Positions 29,686 to 39,341 of a stretch of 64,000 nt of DNA are shown here, one piece after another. Position 1 is the first letter of the stretch, and the number at the start of each line of letters is the position of its first letter. The notes below the pieces were generated by a model. That model saw only the letters and a program-made list of their open reading frames with translations. It ran no database searches and had not been told where the DNA came from. The translations under genes were made by a program, and so were the position numbers. Origin of the DNA: Trichomonas vaginalis G3 (taxonomy: Eukaryota > Parabasalia > Trichomonadida > Trichomonadidae). Location: NCBI RefSeq assembly GCF_026262505.1, contig NC_067203.1:12598392-12662391 (forward strand), given 5' to 3'.

Positions 29686-29963
29686 TCTCAAAGTATACTT
29701 CCTTGGAACGCCCGTAACTTTTCTGTAGCGACGATAGACCCTTACTTGTCCGGACAAAGTTGTACTATTTTGAGCGCTCTACCAAAAAGTCAACGACGAC
29801 GACTCTCAAAAATTTTTACGGGCTAGAAGGGGCGCAGCCCCTGGGAAGCCCCCAGCACCAAAAAAACCTCATTTTATACTTCATTTTATACTAAACATCT
29901 TCGGGGGCTAGAGGGCACGAAGTGCCTGGAGGCCCCACTACCTTTTTTTTTTTTTTTTTTTTT
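29686..29963 (-). repeat. right terminal inverted repeat of element A
   Basis: Reverse complement of 5708-5989 with scattered differences. It contains the palindromes at 29820-29852 and 29905-29936 and ends in a T run. Similarity to element B's left end extends further inward, to about 29612, where A's left end has the methyltransferase patch instead. Confidence 0.85.
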
Positions 29964-29969
29964 TAAAGT
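29964..29969. repeat. target-site duplication of element A, right copy
   Basis: TAAAGT, matching 5702-5707. The first T cannot be told apart from the last T of the run. Confidence 0.6.
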
Positions 29970-30105
29970 GCTGCATATATACATTCAATCTGTAATAAAA
30001 ATTCTAATACGATCAAGTTATTGAGTATTTCAGACTTGCCTGTTCGGATTAGTGATAGATATTATTTGATTTATCCTTTTATCAGGTACAAAAATCTTAT
30101 TTATA

Positions 30106-31092
30106 ATGAGGCGATTTTTTAATTTAAAGAATACTGGTTCCCGAATTATAGTCTTCATTTCTGTGGCATGCTGTGCTCTACTTGCAATAAGAACATGGAT
30201 ATTTGCGTTTTCAGCTTCAAACAATAAAACATCAAATCAAAATCAAATTTTTATTGCAGTAATTAGCGACAAAACTTCTGAATCCAGAGCATCTATCTTT
30301 GATAATTTCTTTAACGCACATTTAAAGTCTAAACATGTTGTAGGCCCGAAATATTTCTTTTCGAACTTATCACCAGAATTAAATCCTTCAGATTTTTCAG
30401 TTTTTCGCATACCTACAGATCAATTTGCTAACAAAACAACAGTTAGACCTTTTATTTACGACCTTCTTAAAAAATTTATCGCTACGCTAGAATATTTCGT
30501 TGAGAAAACAGATGCTAACTGGATGATGAGACCAACTGATGATGTTTTCATAAATCCGCGAGATTGGCCAAATTCATTAATAAATACATTGGCAGATTTC
30601 CCAAATCCTGACTTAATTCCATACTTATTAGGCGATTGCAGAATGGAAGGAACCCATCAACTAGTTAGTGGCGGATCTGGACAAATTGTTTCAAGAGCTG
30701 CAGCAAAATTATTTATCAAAAATAAAGAAATGTTATTTACAGAGCCTGCCACTAAATGGGAAGATTATATTATTACAAAAATGGCAGAAGAGAAACTTAA
30801 TTTGAAAAAATTTTCATTTCCAAGAATTTCAGGTTATTCATTCCCAAAAAGCCAATATGATGCAATAATTCAAGATAATTTTTCAGTCATACCAGAATGC
30901 AACTACAATGATCAGGAAGATGTCGGATGCACCAAAGGAATGCAGAAATTGAATGATTTAATTATATGGCATCAGTATTGGAGTAGATCTGATCCAATGA
31001 TTTCAGAAATGTACCAAATTATTAACAAAATACCAAATAATGTCGTTTGGTACCATGTTAAAGATGGAATCAAGATATGTACAGAGAAATGA
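30106..31092 (+). CDS. fringe-like (GT31-type) Golgi glycosyltransferase
   Basis: 328 residues. A short cytosolic basic tail is followed by one membrane span at about 13-36, giving type II topology as in Golgi glycosyltransferases. The luminal domain has MMRPTDDVFINPRDW near 141-154, matching the acidic metal/nucleotide-sugar site. GGSGQIVSR at 189-197 matches the GGAGF-type loop of fringe enzymes, and KWEDYI at 217-222 carries a probable catalytic acidic pair. It likely extends O-linked glycans. Sugar specificity cannot be told. It is convergent with DNALI1. An alternative within the GT31/DUF604 group is possible. Confidence 0.75.
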   Translation: MRRFFNLKNTGSRIIVFISVACCALLAIRTWIFAFSASNNKTSNQNQIFIAVISDKTSESRASIFDNFFNAHLKSKHVVGPKYFFSNLSPELNPSDFSVFRIPTDQFANKTTVRPFIYDLLKKFIATLEYFVEKTDANWMMRPTDDVFINPRDWPNSLINTLADFPNPDLIPYLLGDCRMEGTHQLVSGGSGQIVSRAAAKLFIKNKEMLFTEPATKWEDYIITKMAEEKLNLKKFSFPRISGYSFPKSQYDAIIQDNFSVIPECNYNDQEDVGCTKGMQKLNDLIIWHQYWSRSDPMISEMYQIINKIPNNVVWYHVKDGIKICTEK

Positions 31093-31300
31093 CTTAAGTT
31101 CGGCTGACATTTGGCCATTCATAAAATATACTCCATTATTATTGTTAGCTCCTATATACTATCTTTTCGTATATAAATATTGTTATTGATTATGTGAATA
31201 ATTTGTAAAAATAATTCTTCGAAAAGTATTTTGCTTGCATTTATTTTTTAAAAAACAACTTTAGGTTATTTTCAAAAGTAAAAAATAAAAGACATGATAT

Positions 31301-32017
31301 TTACTTGGCAGATAATATCTGATCGAGTTGGTTTTTGGTCTGAGCGATCGTCTTCTTAAGATAAGCGATCTCTTCGGCGTAATTCTTCTCGATTTCTGCG
31401 CGTGTAGTAACAGATGCTTTTTCAAGTTCAACAATTTTAGCTTGTAGTTTAGCAACATTAGCTTCTAATGCTCTATTATCTTCTTTAAGAGTTTTATTTT
31501 CCTCTTCAATCTGATCTTTAGTTTGTTCGACTTTAATAACCTTTCTCATACCCCAAGCAACAGCAGATTCGTATAATTGCTGGTAGTCGGAAATAATCAT
31601 ACGTAATTCATCTCTAACACGAACTAGAAGTTTGCCACGAGCAGAGCAATCGATTGTAATCTGTCTAATAATTTCATCAAAACACTGGGCATAGAGCTCG
31701 GATCTAATCGGACAAATGCCAGTATTTCTTGCTTTTCTTTGTTGTAAAAGTGAATCTAATTGACTCTGTAATTTAACAACATCTGATCTTGTTGCTGGCG
31801 CAATACTTACAAATTGAATAAGTGTTTGACCATCCTGAACGAATTTTCTTGGTGGAAGCATTGAATCGAGAACTTCGCGTGTTAATTGCTCATCCTCTTG
31901 ATCTTCGTTGTTTGCATCTTTGCGGGTACGTTTTTGTTGCGGAACTTGCTTCTTCAAGTTACCTTCGAGAATGGGGACATCGTATTTCAAAAGTCCTTTC
32001 CCGGGGCGATTAGTCAT
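31301..32017 (-). CDS. DNALI1: axonemal inner-arm dynein light chain p28
   Basis: 238 residues, close to the family's usual length. It has the family hallmarks in order: LLKYDVPILEG near residue 9, VLDSMLPPRKFVQDGQTLIQ near 50-68, SDVVKLQSQLDSLLQQRKAR, NTGICPIRSELYAQCFDEII, LLVRVRDELRMIISDYQQLY and ESAVAWGMRK. A long C-terminal coiled coil (about 160-238) follows. The protein binds actin and inner-arm dynein heavy chains in the axoneme. Its presence shows the host is a flagellate. The stop is followed by A, giving TAAA. It is intact. Confidence 0.95.
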   Translation of the reverse strand: MTNRPGKGLLKYDVPILEGNLKKQVPQQKRTRKDANNEDQEDEQLTREVLDSMLPPRKFVQDGQTLIQFVSIAPATRSDVVKLQSQLDSLLQQRKARNTGICPIRSELYAQCFDEIIRQITIDCSARGKLLVRVRDELRMIISDYQQLYESAVAWGMRKVIKVEQTKDQIEEENKTLKEDNRALEANVAKLQAKIVELEKASVTTRAEIEKNYAEEIAYLKKTIAQTKNQLDQILSAK

Positions 32018-32448
32018 CTAATAACGGATTGTCACGTTTCATGTCACTTTTCATTACATGATCTTTGCTCTCTATATTTTTTTGGATTTTATAAAAACAT
32101 TTGCGTTTCTTAACTCACAACATATTATTCTTTACATACTATATGATTAGATTCTCGATGAAATTTCTGTGATTATGCATATTTTTTTGGGGATATATTT
32201 TGATAAAATTATGTTCGATGTTTCTACGTTGAAATATTAATATACAAGCCTACAGCCCGATAAATAGTAGAAATGCAAAAATACATTTTTTGATTTTCAA
32301 TAAAGTTTTATTATTTAGATTTATGACAAAAAATTATATATGAAATGGGTCAGGTGAGTGGGGCTTCCAGGCGCGTTGCGCCCTCTAGCCCATATAGAAA
32401 AGAATTTATTTAGATTAAAATTAAAATTTTTATTCTGAAATGTTTGCT
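32018..32448. other. intergenic DNA with a solo GC-rich palindrome
   Basis: AT-rich and without genes, apart from the palindrome at 32360-32391 described separately. Confidence 0.6.
32360..32391 (+). repeat. GC-rich palindrome shared with Polinton ends
   Basis: GGGGCTTCCAGGCGCGTTGC followed by GCCCTCTAGCCC. This and the next ATA are identical to 5821-5855 in A's terminal repeat. Related copies are at 5737-5768, 29820-29852 and 29905-29936. Here it stands alone, 1.25 kb from where element B's end sequence starts. Confidence 0.8.
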
Positions 32449-33438
32449 TTAATGTTTTTTACGGATGGAAATGAACTGGATATCGTCTTCTTGTTCTTCT
32501 TCTTCCTCCTCCTCTTCTTCCTCTTCTTCGTCATCGTCGGCGTAGTGGAAGAGGACGTAGTTCATCCAAATTCTGTATGGACGTCCTGATTTGGATTTAA
32601 ATGAGATGGACATATTTTGTGTGAGTGTTATTTCAGTTTCGATAAAGAGTTGGTGTGCTGGTTTGAATATATGTTTGACGTAGGAGAATTTGTGCAACTC
32701 ATCTTCTCCCAATTCTGTATTGATACAGACTTCGATGAAGTCACCACTGAGAATGTCTTCACCTGTGGGCATATCCACAACAATTAAATGAACGACACAA
32801 TAGTTGTGAAATTCATTAGTAGGAAATACTGTTGCAGGCGTATTATATGAGGGGAAAAATGTTTTTTCTTCCCCAAATTCATCTGCTACTTCATCTCCAT
32901 CGTATCCGTTGTTAAAAGCTTTAAATTCATGTACAATTTGAGCAAATTGTTGACGGAGATTTGGTGGCATACGTAAGCAAGCTTGTAACAATGTCCTACC
33001 TTCCACACACTCAGCAAATATGGGAAGGTAGGAACATATAATGTCCGTCAATTGGTCCTGGTTGGGGACCAATTGACAGAGTTTTGTGTATGCCGTTATT
33101 GTTTCTTTAACGGTATTTGTGTAGATCCGGTTATATGGAGTATTTCCCTGGTTGTTAAGGGAAAAATACTCATCCGATTGTAATTTCAATCTTGACCTCA
33201 ACTCTTTGTTCGGTATTCTTTGGTCTATTCTTAGAGCTGTATTTGTTCGTGCGGGCTGTGGTTTTAAAACATTCGAGTCAAGTTTTAATTGCTTCGAATT
33301 GGATGTCGATTTGAATTGGGAGTCTTTTGAGTTCTCCTGAGCTTGGTTCTGTATTAAAGACTGAATAGCAGTGTCAGCTTCTTGTTTTTCGAGATAGTAT
33401 TCTATTGAATTGGGCTTCACTGTTCGAGACGCGTACAT
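32449..33438 (-). CDS. unknown protein with a long acidic tail
   Basis: 329 residues starting MYASRTVKPNSIEYYLEKQE. An N-terminal 110 residues rich in Gln/Asn/Ser is followed by a globular part (LCQLVPNQDQLTDIICSYLP, HNYCVVHLIVVDMPTGEDIL) and a C-terminal run of about 15 Glu/Asp near residue 305, then IQFISIRKKH. No family recognised. An initiator-like TTCATTTTTCAT lies just before the ATG and the stop is TAAA, both host-like. A cluster of Myb-type sites lies upstream. It is treated as a host gene, although it lies between two pieces of Polinton-end sequence. Confidence 0.65.
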   Translation of the reverse strand: MYASRTVKPNSIEYYLEKQEADTAIQSLIQNQAQENSKDSQFKSTSNSKQLKLDSNVLKPQPARTNTALRIDQRIPNKELRSRLKLQSDEYFSLNNQGNTPYNRIYTNTVKETITAYTKLCQLVPNQDQLTDIICSYLPIFAECVEGRTLLQACLRMPPNLRQQFAQIVHEFKAFNNGYDGDEVADEFGEEKTFFPSYNTPATVFPTNEFHNYCVVHLIVVDMPTGEDILSGDFIEVCINTELGEDELHKFSYVKHIFKPAHQLFIETEITLTQNMSISFKSKSGRPYRIWMNYVLFHYADDDEEEEEEEEEEEEQEDDIQFISIRKKH

Positions 33439-33488
33439 TATGAAAAATGAACTGTTTTTTTCGGACTACTCATAGAAAAGTTTAAAAT

Positions 33489-33646
33489 AAACCGTTTTCG
33501 TCAACGGTAACCCCCTCTATTTTTTAATTTTATTTAATAGTTACCGTTGGCAAACCGTTCCATCTCAAATATTGAATGAACTATAAACGTTTTTTGTTTT
33601 CTATATATACTTTTTTGTCCAACGGTAAAACTTTTTACACAACGGT
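33489..33646. promoter_or_regulatory. cluster of six Myb-type AACGG/CCGTT sites
   Basis: YAACGG or its complement occurs at about 33489, 33502, 33543, 33552, 33620 and 33640. Two of them form an inverted pair (CAACGGTAAC and GTTACCGTTG). Trichomonad transcription factors of the Myb class bind such cores. The cluster lies 50-210 bp upstream of the acidic-tail gene. Confidence 0.5.
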
Positions 33647-33649
33647 TTT

Positions 33650-33850
33650 TGAGAGTCGTCGCCGTTGACTTTTTTGTAGAGCACTCAAAATAGTATAACT
33701 TTGTCCGGACAAGTAAGGGTCTATCGTCGCTACAGGAAAAGTTACAGGCGTTCCAAGGAAGTATACTTTGAGAAGCCTTTTTCCCTTATAGAATGAGATA
33801 GGACGGTTATTTTACAAAACCGACAACACTTTGACCGAGTAGTTTTTTGT
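33650..33850 (+). repeat. left end repeat of element B
   Basis: Matches A's terminal repeat from its inner block inward (GTCCGGACAAGTAAGGGTCT, TTCCAAGGAAGTATACTTTG) and continues with AGATAGGACGGTTATTTTAC, which matches A's right end at 29612-29663. The outer GC palindromes and the homopolymer are not next to it. Confidence 0.8.
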
Positions 33851-33889
33851 GCTGAACAAAAAGTGTCATATAAACATCTGTCAAAAACC

Positions 33890-33909
33890 GCTTTTTAACT
33901 TCACTTAAA
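33890..33909 (+). promoter_or_regulatory. initiator-like motif of the giant virion gene
   Basis: AACTTCACTTAAA directly precedes the ATG. TCACTT matches the host initiator, suggesting that this element gene is read by host transcription machinery. The same motif is kept in A. Confidence 0.5.
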
Positions 33910-36900
33910 ATGCCACGTAAGCTACGTAAGAATATACGTAAGAGGAAGGGAGCATTGAAACATCCAATAGTAAAACTGACACCACAACAACAGTTGCAAC
34001 AACAAATGATGAATGACCCCACTATGTTGCAACAAATGTCAAGCAACCCTATGCTTTTAAACCGAGTTATTGGTGCACAGAGTGGAGGTTTAAGAGCGGC
34101 ACTTTTAGCGAAAATGGCAGGCTATGGTGGAGCTGCAGACGGAACAGCTTATAACCCTCAAAGTCAAATGAATTTGAGTTCACTCAAAAATCAAATAACA
34201 GATGTCAAAAAGTCAAACATAGACATACAGAAACAAATAAGTGAAAACGAAAAGAAACTAGAATATGACAGACACACAAAGAAACTCAATGAGTTAAACG
34301 TAGAGAAAAAGAAGAAAGAAGAACAACTGAAAGAACTAAGTACAGAGGAATATGCGAAAAAAGTGTCAGAAAAAGCAGCAGAAGTAGCAAAAATGGAACA
34401 AGATGTTATAAATTTGAAAAACCATACTACTCAATATAAAGTACTGAAAGATGAAGAGATAAAACAAAAAGCCCTGAAGACATATATGGATAGCGATGAG
34501 TATAAAAAAGAAGTTGAAGCAAATGTAAAGGCAGAAAAACTTTTACAGTTGCAAAACCAAACCGTACAGTATGAAAACTTAGCACAAGAAAGTAAAAATA
34601 ACGACGCAGCCATGCAAAAGGCAATGAAAAGCGCAGAATATATAAAAGCTAACAATGACTGGTTAGATGCCCAAGCCAACGCTAAAGCAGCCCAGCTTAT
34701 AGGGTCAATAAGGACAAAAATACAAGCGGATGAAGACAGTTCAAATGAAGCTTTAACAAATGCTGACTTTAAGAACGCCTTCGAAGCTCTTCATAGTAAG
34801 GTGAAACAAGTGAACGATTTCTCATCTGGAAAGAAACTGAAGTCTGAAGGTTTCGACAAAGAGTTAAGAGAAGTAGCACAAAATATGACGAAAATAACAG
34901 ATGCAGCAACGAGACAGGCAGTTCAAAGTGCCTATGACGCCGTTAGAGCAACTGTTGTGAAAAGTCAAGAAAAAGAGTTACAACAGACCAAAACAGACCT
35001 AGTAAATGCTTTCTTAAAAACGAAAAGTCAGGTAGGACATTATGCTGCAGATGGAACATATGTGCCAGCTGGTGGAACATATGTGCCAGCTGGTGGAACA
35101 TATGTGCCAGCTGGTGGAATTTATATACCACCAAACCCTCCAAGAGAAGCACCCGCACCGGGATTACCTAAAACATTTACATCGTCACATGGACACAGAC
35201 ACAGGCATGCACCAAAACCAACACAACAACCAACAGTTCAAAATCCAGCACCACAACAACAACCAACACAACAACCAACAGTTCAAAATCCAGCACCACA
35301 ACAACAACCAAAACCAACAGTTCAAAACCCTGCACAACAACCACAACCAAAACCAGCACAGCAACCAACAGTTCAAAACCCTGCACAACAACAACCAACA
35401 GTTCAAAACCCTGCACAGCAACCAACAGTTCAAAACCCTGCACAACAACCACAAACAGAGCAAGGACATAAAAGAAGTAGAGAAAAAGGAAACCAAGAAT
35501 TCTTAAAAATGCTTAAGCAAAATTATGGTTACCCAGATACTCTTGACTTTAGTGACAGATATAAAGAAGCTATTAGAAAGTTCAAGGAAGGAAATACTGA
35601 CCCGAACCTATTTAGCTTTATGGTTCAGCATCAAATCGGATATAATCTCAAACCTGGAAAATACAAGCTTGCTAAGGGATATGATTTAATAGCATATCAT
35701 CCAAATGACATGGATGAATTTACTCCGAGATATTTGATGTCAGAGCTAAATGATAATTCAACTCTCTTCATGAAACGCGTAAAAAATAGAGACGGAACGA
35801 AAGAAGAAAGGGTTATGAATGCGGATGACTTAGAAAGGGAACTTGTTAAAAACGGTCTCGGAATATATGAAATGCCAGCAGATGAGGTACAAGAAACTCC
35901 ACAGGAAGAAGCTCAGATACAACCAGACATGGAAGAAATAGTTCAGCAACAACAGCTAGAAGAGCCTGAAGGAAACGAACAAGTCCCTCCTTTGGAAACT
36001 AACTTCACAGAACTAGATGAAGATTTGGAACAGCCGAAAAATCTTGACCCTCAACAAGTGTATGCGGAGAATATGGAATCTTTCCAAGAGTCTAAGAAAA
36101 ATTCGGCTGACATAGTAGAAGAATATCGAAAAATGTTCACCGACATACAAAAGACTCCAACATCAGATGAAAATATTCAGCATAGAATGGAAGTACTGAA
36201 AGATAATGTACACAAATACAATAATCCTTTTTACTTACGACCATATAACGTTCAATCTTTGGCTGAACTCGGTGAAAATAAAAGGTTAAATTTCAACAAA
36301 ACATATAGAAATGAAACATTGTTTAAAGTTCATTCAGAACCTAACCAATATGGAAACAAACCTACTTTTGTTTCTGCAGACTATGGAACTACAATGAGAT
36401 GGGGCTATAAAGCTAATCCGGATAGGTGGTTCATAAACTTACAACCTCAATTCCAAGAAGTTGTAGACGCAATGGAAGTGAATGGTGAACCAGATATAGC
36501 CGGTATTTTCAGCGCGGCTTTAATGCCATTGAAAGATATGAAAGATGCAGATATTTTGGACCAGTATGAAATGAACATGGCTGAGGGAAATATAACACCT
36601 GACGTTCTAGAACATTTATCTCAAAGAACTACACAGAACCATAGAGATGGTATATTTGGTGAAGAGTTTAGAAAGAGAGTTAGGGAGAGAGAAGGAAGAG
36701 AACCTATTGTACATGACCTTGCAAACGAAAGTTTGCAAAATGTCATAAAAACTTACTTTGCAGACAATGAACCGAGAAGGGATGAATATTTAAGAAAACT
36801 CAAATGGACAGTACCAAATGAAATGTTAGTATTGAGAAACATGTTCCATGACAAAATAAAACCAACTACAGAAATAAATGACGCAAGACTGAAACGTTGG

Positions 36901-37383
36901 GTAAAAGCTTTCCCATTCACAAAAGATATTATTGGTAACATGGAAAGAAAACCAGAATGGCTACAAAAACATATATTTGGAAACGAGCTTATTCCATATG
37001 GACAAGCTATATTTGAAGAGCTTGAACCGGAAACTCAGGAAAGAGTCATGCAAACAATAAGCGAAGACTCAAATACAAACTATGACAAAATCTTTCTAGG
37101 ATATTGGTTACCTGAGATGGGCGACCAGAGCCCAAAGGCAAAAAGGACATGGGAAATTTACAACAGACTAGGTGAACATGAGGCAAAGATGCAACAACTT
37201 GAAGCAGAGGGCAGGTTACCAAAAGCGACACCAAAGAAGAAGAGAAGAGTAGAACAAAGTGAAAGTAGTGAAGAAGTAACTTCATCTAGTGAAAATAGTG
37301 GCAATGAAGGAAAAAGAAGAGTTAAAAATTCAGTCAGGAAGAAAGTAAAGCTTGGTCCGAGTGGGTTCTATTATGACATATAA
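33910..37383 (+). CDS. giant coiled-coil virion-associated protein, 1157 residues
   Basis: Intact. Order of parts: a basic N-terminus MPRKLRKNIRKRKGALKHP (likely nucleic-acid binding or nuclear targeting), a Gln/Met-rich stretch, and a glycine-rich GAQSGGLRAALLAKMAGYGG near 55-75. A long charged coiled coil follows (about 85-340), then tandem GTYVPAGG units near 385-410 and a QQPTVQNPA repeat near 440-520. A 580-residue globular part and a Lys/Ser-rich tail end the protein. It lies directly before the capsid gene. A scaffold, core or internal virion role is inferred from position. No homologue is recognised beyond element A. Confidence 0.7.
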   Translation: MPRKLRKNIRKRKGALKHPIVKLTPQQQLQQQMMNDPTMLQQMSSNPMLLNRVIGAQSGGLRAALLAKMAGYGGAADGTAYNPQSQMNLSSLKNQITDVKKSNIDIQKQISENEKKLEYDRHTKKLNELNVEKKKKEEQLKELSTEEYAKKVSEKAAEVAKMEQDVINLKNHTTQYKVLKDEEIKQKALKTYMDSDEYKKEVEANVKAEKLLQLQNQTVQYENLAQESKNNDAAMQKAMKSAEYIKANNDWLDAQANAKAAQLIGSIRTKIQADEDSSNEALTNADFKNAFEALHSKVKQVNDFSSGKKLKSEGFDKELREVAQNMTKITDAATRQAVQSAYDAVRATVVKSQEKELQQTKTDLVNAFLKTKSQVGHYAADGTYVPAGGTYVPAGGTYVPAGGIYIPPNPPREAPAPGLPKTFTSSHGHRHRHAPKPTQQPTVQNPAPQQQPTQQPTVQNPAPQQQPKPTVQNPAQQPQPKPAQQPTVQNPAQQQPTVQNPAQQPTVQNPAQQPQTEQGHKRSREKGNQEFLKMLKQNYGYPDTLDFSDRYKEAIRKFKEGNTDPNLFSFMVQHQIGYNLKPGKYKLAKGYDLIAYHPNDMDEFTPRYLMSELNDNSTLFMKRVKNRDGTKEERVMNADDLERELVKNGLGIYEMPADEVQETPQEEAQIQPDMEEIVQQQQLEEPEGNEQVPPLETNFTELDEDLEQPKNLDPQQVYAENMESFQESKKNSADIVEEYRKMFTDIQKTPTSDENIQHRMEVLKDNVHKYNNPFYLRPYNVQSLAELGENKRLNFNKTYRNETLFKVHSEPNQYGNKPTFVSADYGTTMRWGYKANPDRWFINLQPQFQEVVDAMEVNGEPDIAGIFSAALMPLKDMKDADILDQYEMNMAEGNITPDVLEHLSQRTTQNHRDGIFGEEFRKRVREREGREPIVHDLANESLQNVIKTYFADNEPRRDEYLRKLKWTVPNEMLVLRNMFHDKIKPTTEINDARLKRWVKAFPFTKDIIGNMERKPEWLQKHIFGNELIPYGQAIFEELEPETQERVMQTISEDSNTNYDKIFLGYWLPEMGDQSPKAKRTWEIYNRLGEHEAKMQQLEAEGRLPKATPKKKRRVEQSESSEEVTSSSENSGNEGKRRVKNSVRKKVKLGPSGFYYDI
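35043..35125 (+). repeat. 24-bp tandem repeat encoding GTYVPAGG
   Basis: Three to four copies of GGAACATATGTGCCAGCTGG-type units. The A copy (7330-7415) differs in unit variants (YIPAG, YILAS), so the tract evolves quickly. Confidence 0.75.
35215..35455 (+). repeat. Gln/Pro-rich tandem repeat (QPTVQNPAQ)
   Basis: Irregular repeats of CAACCAACAGTTCAAAACCC-type units. The order and number differ from A (7500-7650). It encodes a flexible linker between the coiled-coil and globular halves of the giant protein. Confidence 0.75.
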
Positions 37384-37415
37384 ATCCAACTATTCTATAT
37401 TTTTACCCATATGAA

Positions 37416-39015
37416 ATGTACGCCGCTCAGAATATAACGCCAACAGTTTTGGATGCCATGAACGGAAATGTTTCCGAATGGTATAATGAATGCGACAATG
37501 CCATTAGAAGGTCAGAAATAGTTCCTGGAACTTACGAATATACAACTGCTGTTTCTTATGGAAACGTAGGTGAGTTTGGAGAAGGTTCTTCAACAACAGT
37601 AGATATTGCTTGCGACAGGTTTCATATTATTTCTATTGACAACTCATTCTTATACGTGGAACAAGACATTGAAATAAAACCTTCTGCCAAGTTGTCTGAC
37701 AAGAAAGGTTGCAATGGAATTTTCTATGTCGGATACCAATATGCTCCAGAAGTTTTCATGGGATATAAGATATATTCTAACTCTGACTTAGTTCAAACAG
37801 TAACATGGGCAAACTATGAATGGTTCGCTTTGAGAAACTCAGTACAACCACAAGCTAGAGAACAAACAGACCAGTATGCAAATATTGAAAAAATAAGAAG
37901 ACTTGACCCTAACGTTCCAGGAGTTTATGTTAACCTTTCTGGTTCAATGGAACTGCTGCACTAAAGTAAAACTGAAACTTAGAGTTCCTTTGTCATCTTT
38001 CCTCATCTTCAGGTTTTTAAGATACTTGCCAAACTGGGCAGGAAAAATTTCTATCGAACTTACTCCAAGCAAAAATAACTTAGTCATTGCACCAACACAA
38101 GACCCATTCAGCATTACAGACGTAAAGGGAACAAATAAACATCATTCGCCGATTTTGCAAAGACAAAGTTGACTTAGACTTTGGTTTCTCAAACTTCAAC
38201 ACTGAAGTAAACTATTATTTCAATGCTGCTGGAATGCTTGGGACCCAGTTAAGTTCACATGCGAAAATTTGAATGCAAGAGAATAGAAAGCAGACTTGCA
38301 GTCTATATGTTGGACCCAGATATTTCAAATGCTTTAGCTGCCAAATATATTGCAGTTCCACTTATGTTCCCTATACACCAAATATCTGTCAAAGACTTTG
38401 CAGGTGAAGTTGGAAACCAAAGTGCTGACCCAGGTGCAAGAACAGATATTGCTTAACAACTGCAATGAAACATGCAGATACTATGTTTGTACTGTTCAGA
38501 CGAACTATAAATGACTATTCTTGTTTCTACAACCCTGGTATTAAATATCATATAAACATAGATGGCAAATATTATCCAAGAGAAGAATATTCTACAGTTG
38601 AGGATATGAGGTCATACAACTTGACATTAGATGCTATGAACTTTAACAACAACTTCACAACAACCATTAACCCTGAAATGCAAAGTTCTATTATGCCATA
38701 TGTGAAACTATGGACTCATACAGGAGGTCAAAAAACTCAATATACAAATGGAGACCGTTCAAACTTTTGGCTTGGCATTCCATTTGCTGACTCAGAAGAC
38801 TTTATGGTGGTATTTCAACTGTTGGTACAGTTCAAATACAATATACTGGTGACAGAGACGGTCCAGATGAATTGAGAGCAAAGAAGTTTACAAAACCAAT
38901 AGCACTTTTCACGGAAGATGCTCTTTTGAAGATTCGTTCGATGAAACCTGCTGGGGCTCCTCAGATTGGCATAACGACAGCTTCCATCGAGCAGATTTTG
39001 GCAGCAGGTCAGTAA
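37416..39015 (+). pseudogene. major capsid protein (double-jelly-roll type), element B, broken
   Basis: About 530 codons long, close to Polinton major capsid proteins. It starts MYAAQNITPTVLDAMNGNVS; beta-rich blocks include SFLYVEQDIEIKPSAKLSDK, IFYVGYQYAPEVFMGYKIYS, PLMFPIHQISVKDFAGEVGN and FNNNFTTTINPEMQSSIMPY. The assignment rests on length, beta-rich pattern and place in the module, and was not confirmed by fold search. A few breaks. Confidence 0.65.
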
Positions 39016-39323
39016 GTTGTTCTTGAACTGACTTCTCTCGTCAAATATTGACACGCCAGTTTTGACATAATATTGTATTATAAACTTTCCTTTAGAAATA
39101 TCGGTCAGTTTTGAAGTTATATTTTTGTCTGCTTCAAGAACTTTCACCATTTCAGTTATACCAACTTTCTTTGCTTTATGAAAATATTTTGGTTCAGCAA
39201 ATATTGCTATTCTATAACATTTCCATTGTTTGTATAAAGAACTATTCTGTCAATGTATTTGTATTGTTTGTGTGTGTAAACTTTGTTTTGCTTCAATTCA
39301 AAGAGATATCCGAATACGTCCAT
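39016..39323 (-). pseudogene. small conserved element protein, element B copy, broken
   Basis: Counterpart of 11133-11500. Starts MDVFGYLFELKQNKVYTHKQ and contains VGITEMVKVLEADKNITSKL. Unknown function. It is divergent from 39342. Confidence 0.5.
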
Positions 39324-39341
39324 CTTTTTATTCTAAGTAAA

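Larger units (their letters stand above)
5708..29963. mobile_element. element A: degraded Maverick/Polinton with both ends
   Basis: About 24.3 kb bounded by terminal inverted repeats and a 6-bp target duplication TAAAGT (5702-5707 and 29964-29969). It carries capsid, helicase, packaging ATPase, polymerase, integrase and fibre genes, the signature of a capsid-bearing Polinton. Most long genes are broken, with roughly twenty or more breaks in all. It shares gene order with element B, at about 90-95% nucleotide identity by eye in the virion module. It is the oldest of the three elements here. Confidence 0.9.

Noticed and set aside
35177-35496. Val/Leu/Trp-rich reverse frames over the Gln/Pro-rich tract
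   Set aside because: Shadows of the QPTVQNPAQ repeat on the strand opposite the giant gene.
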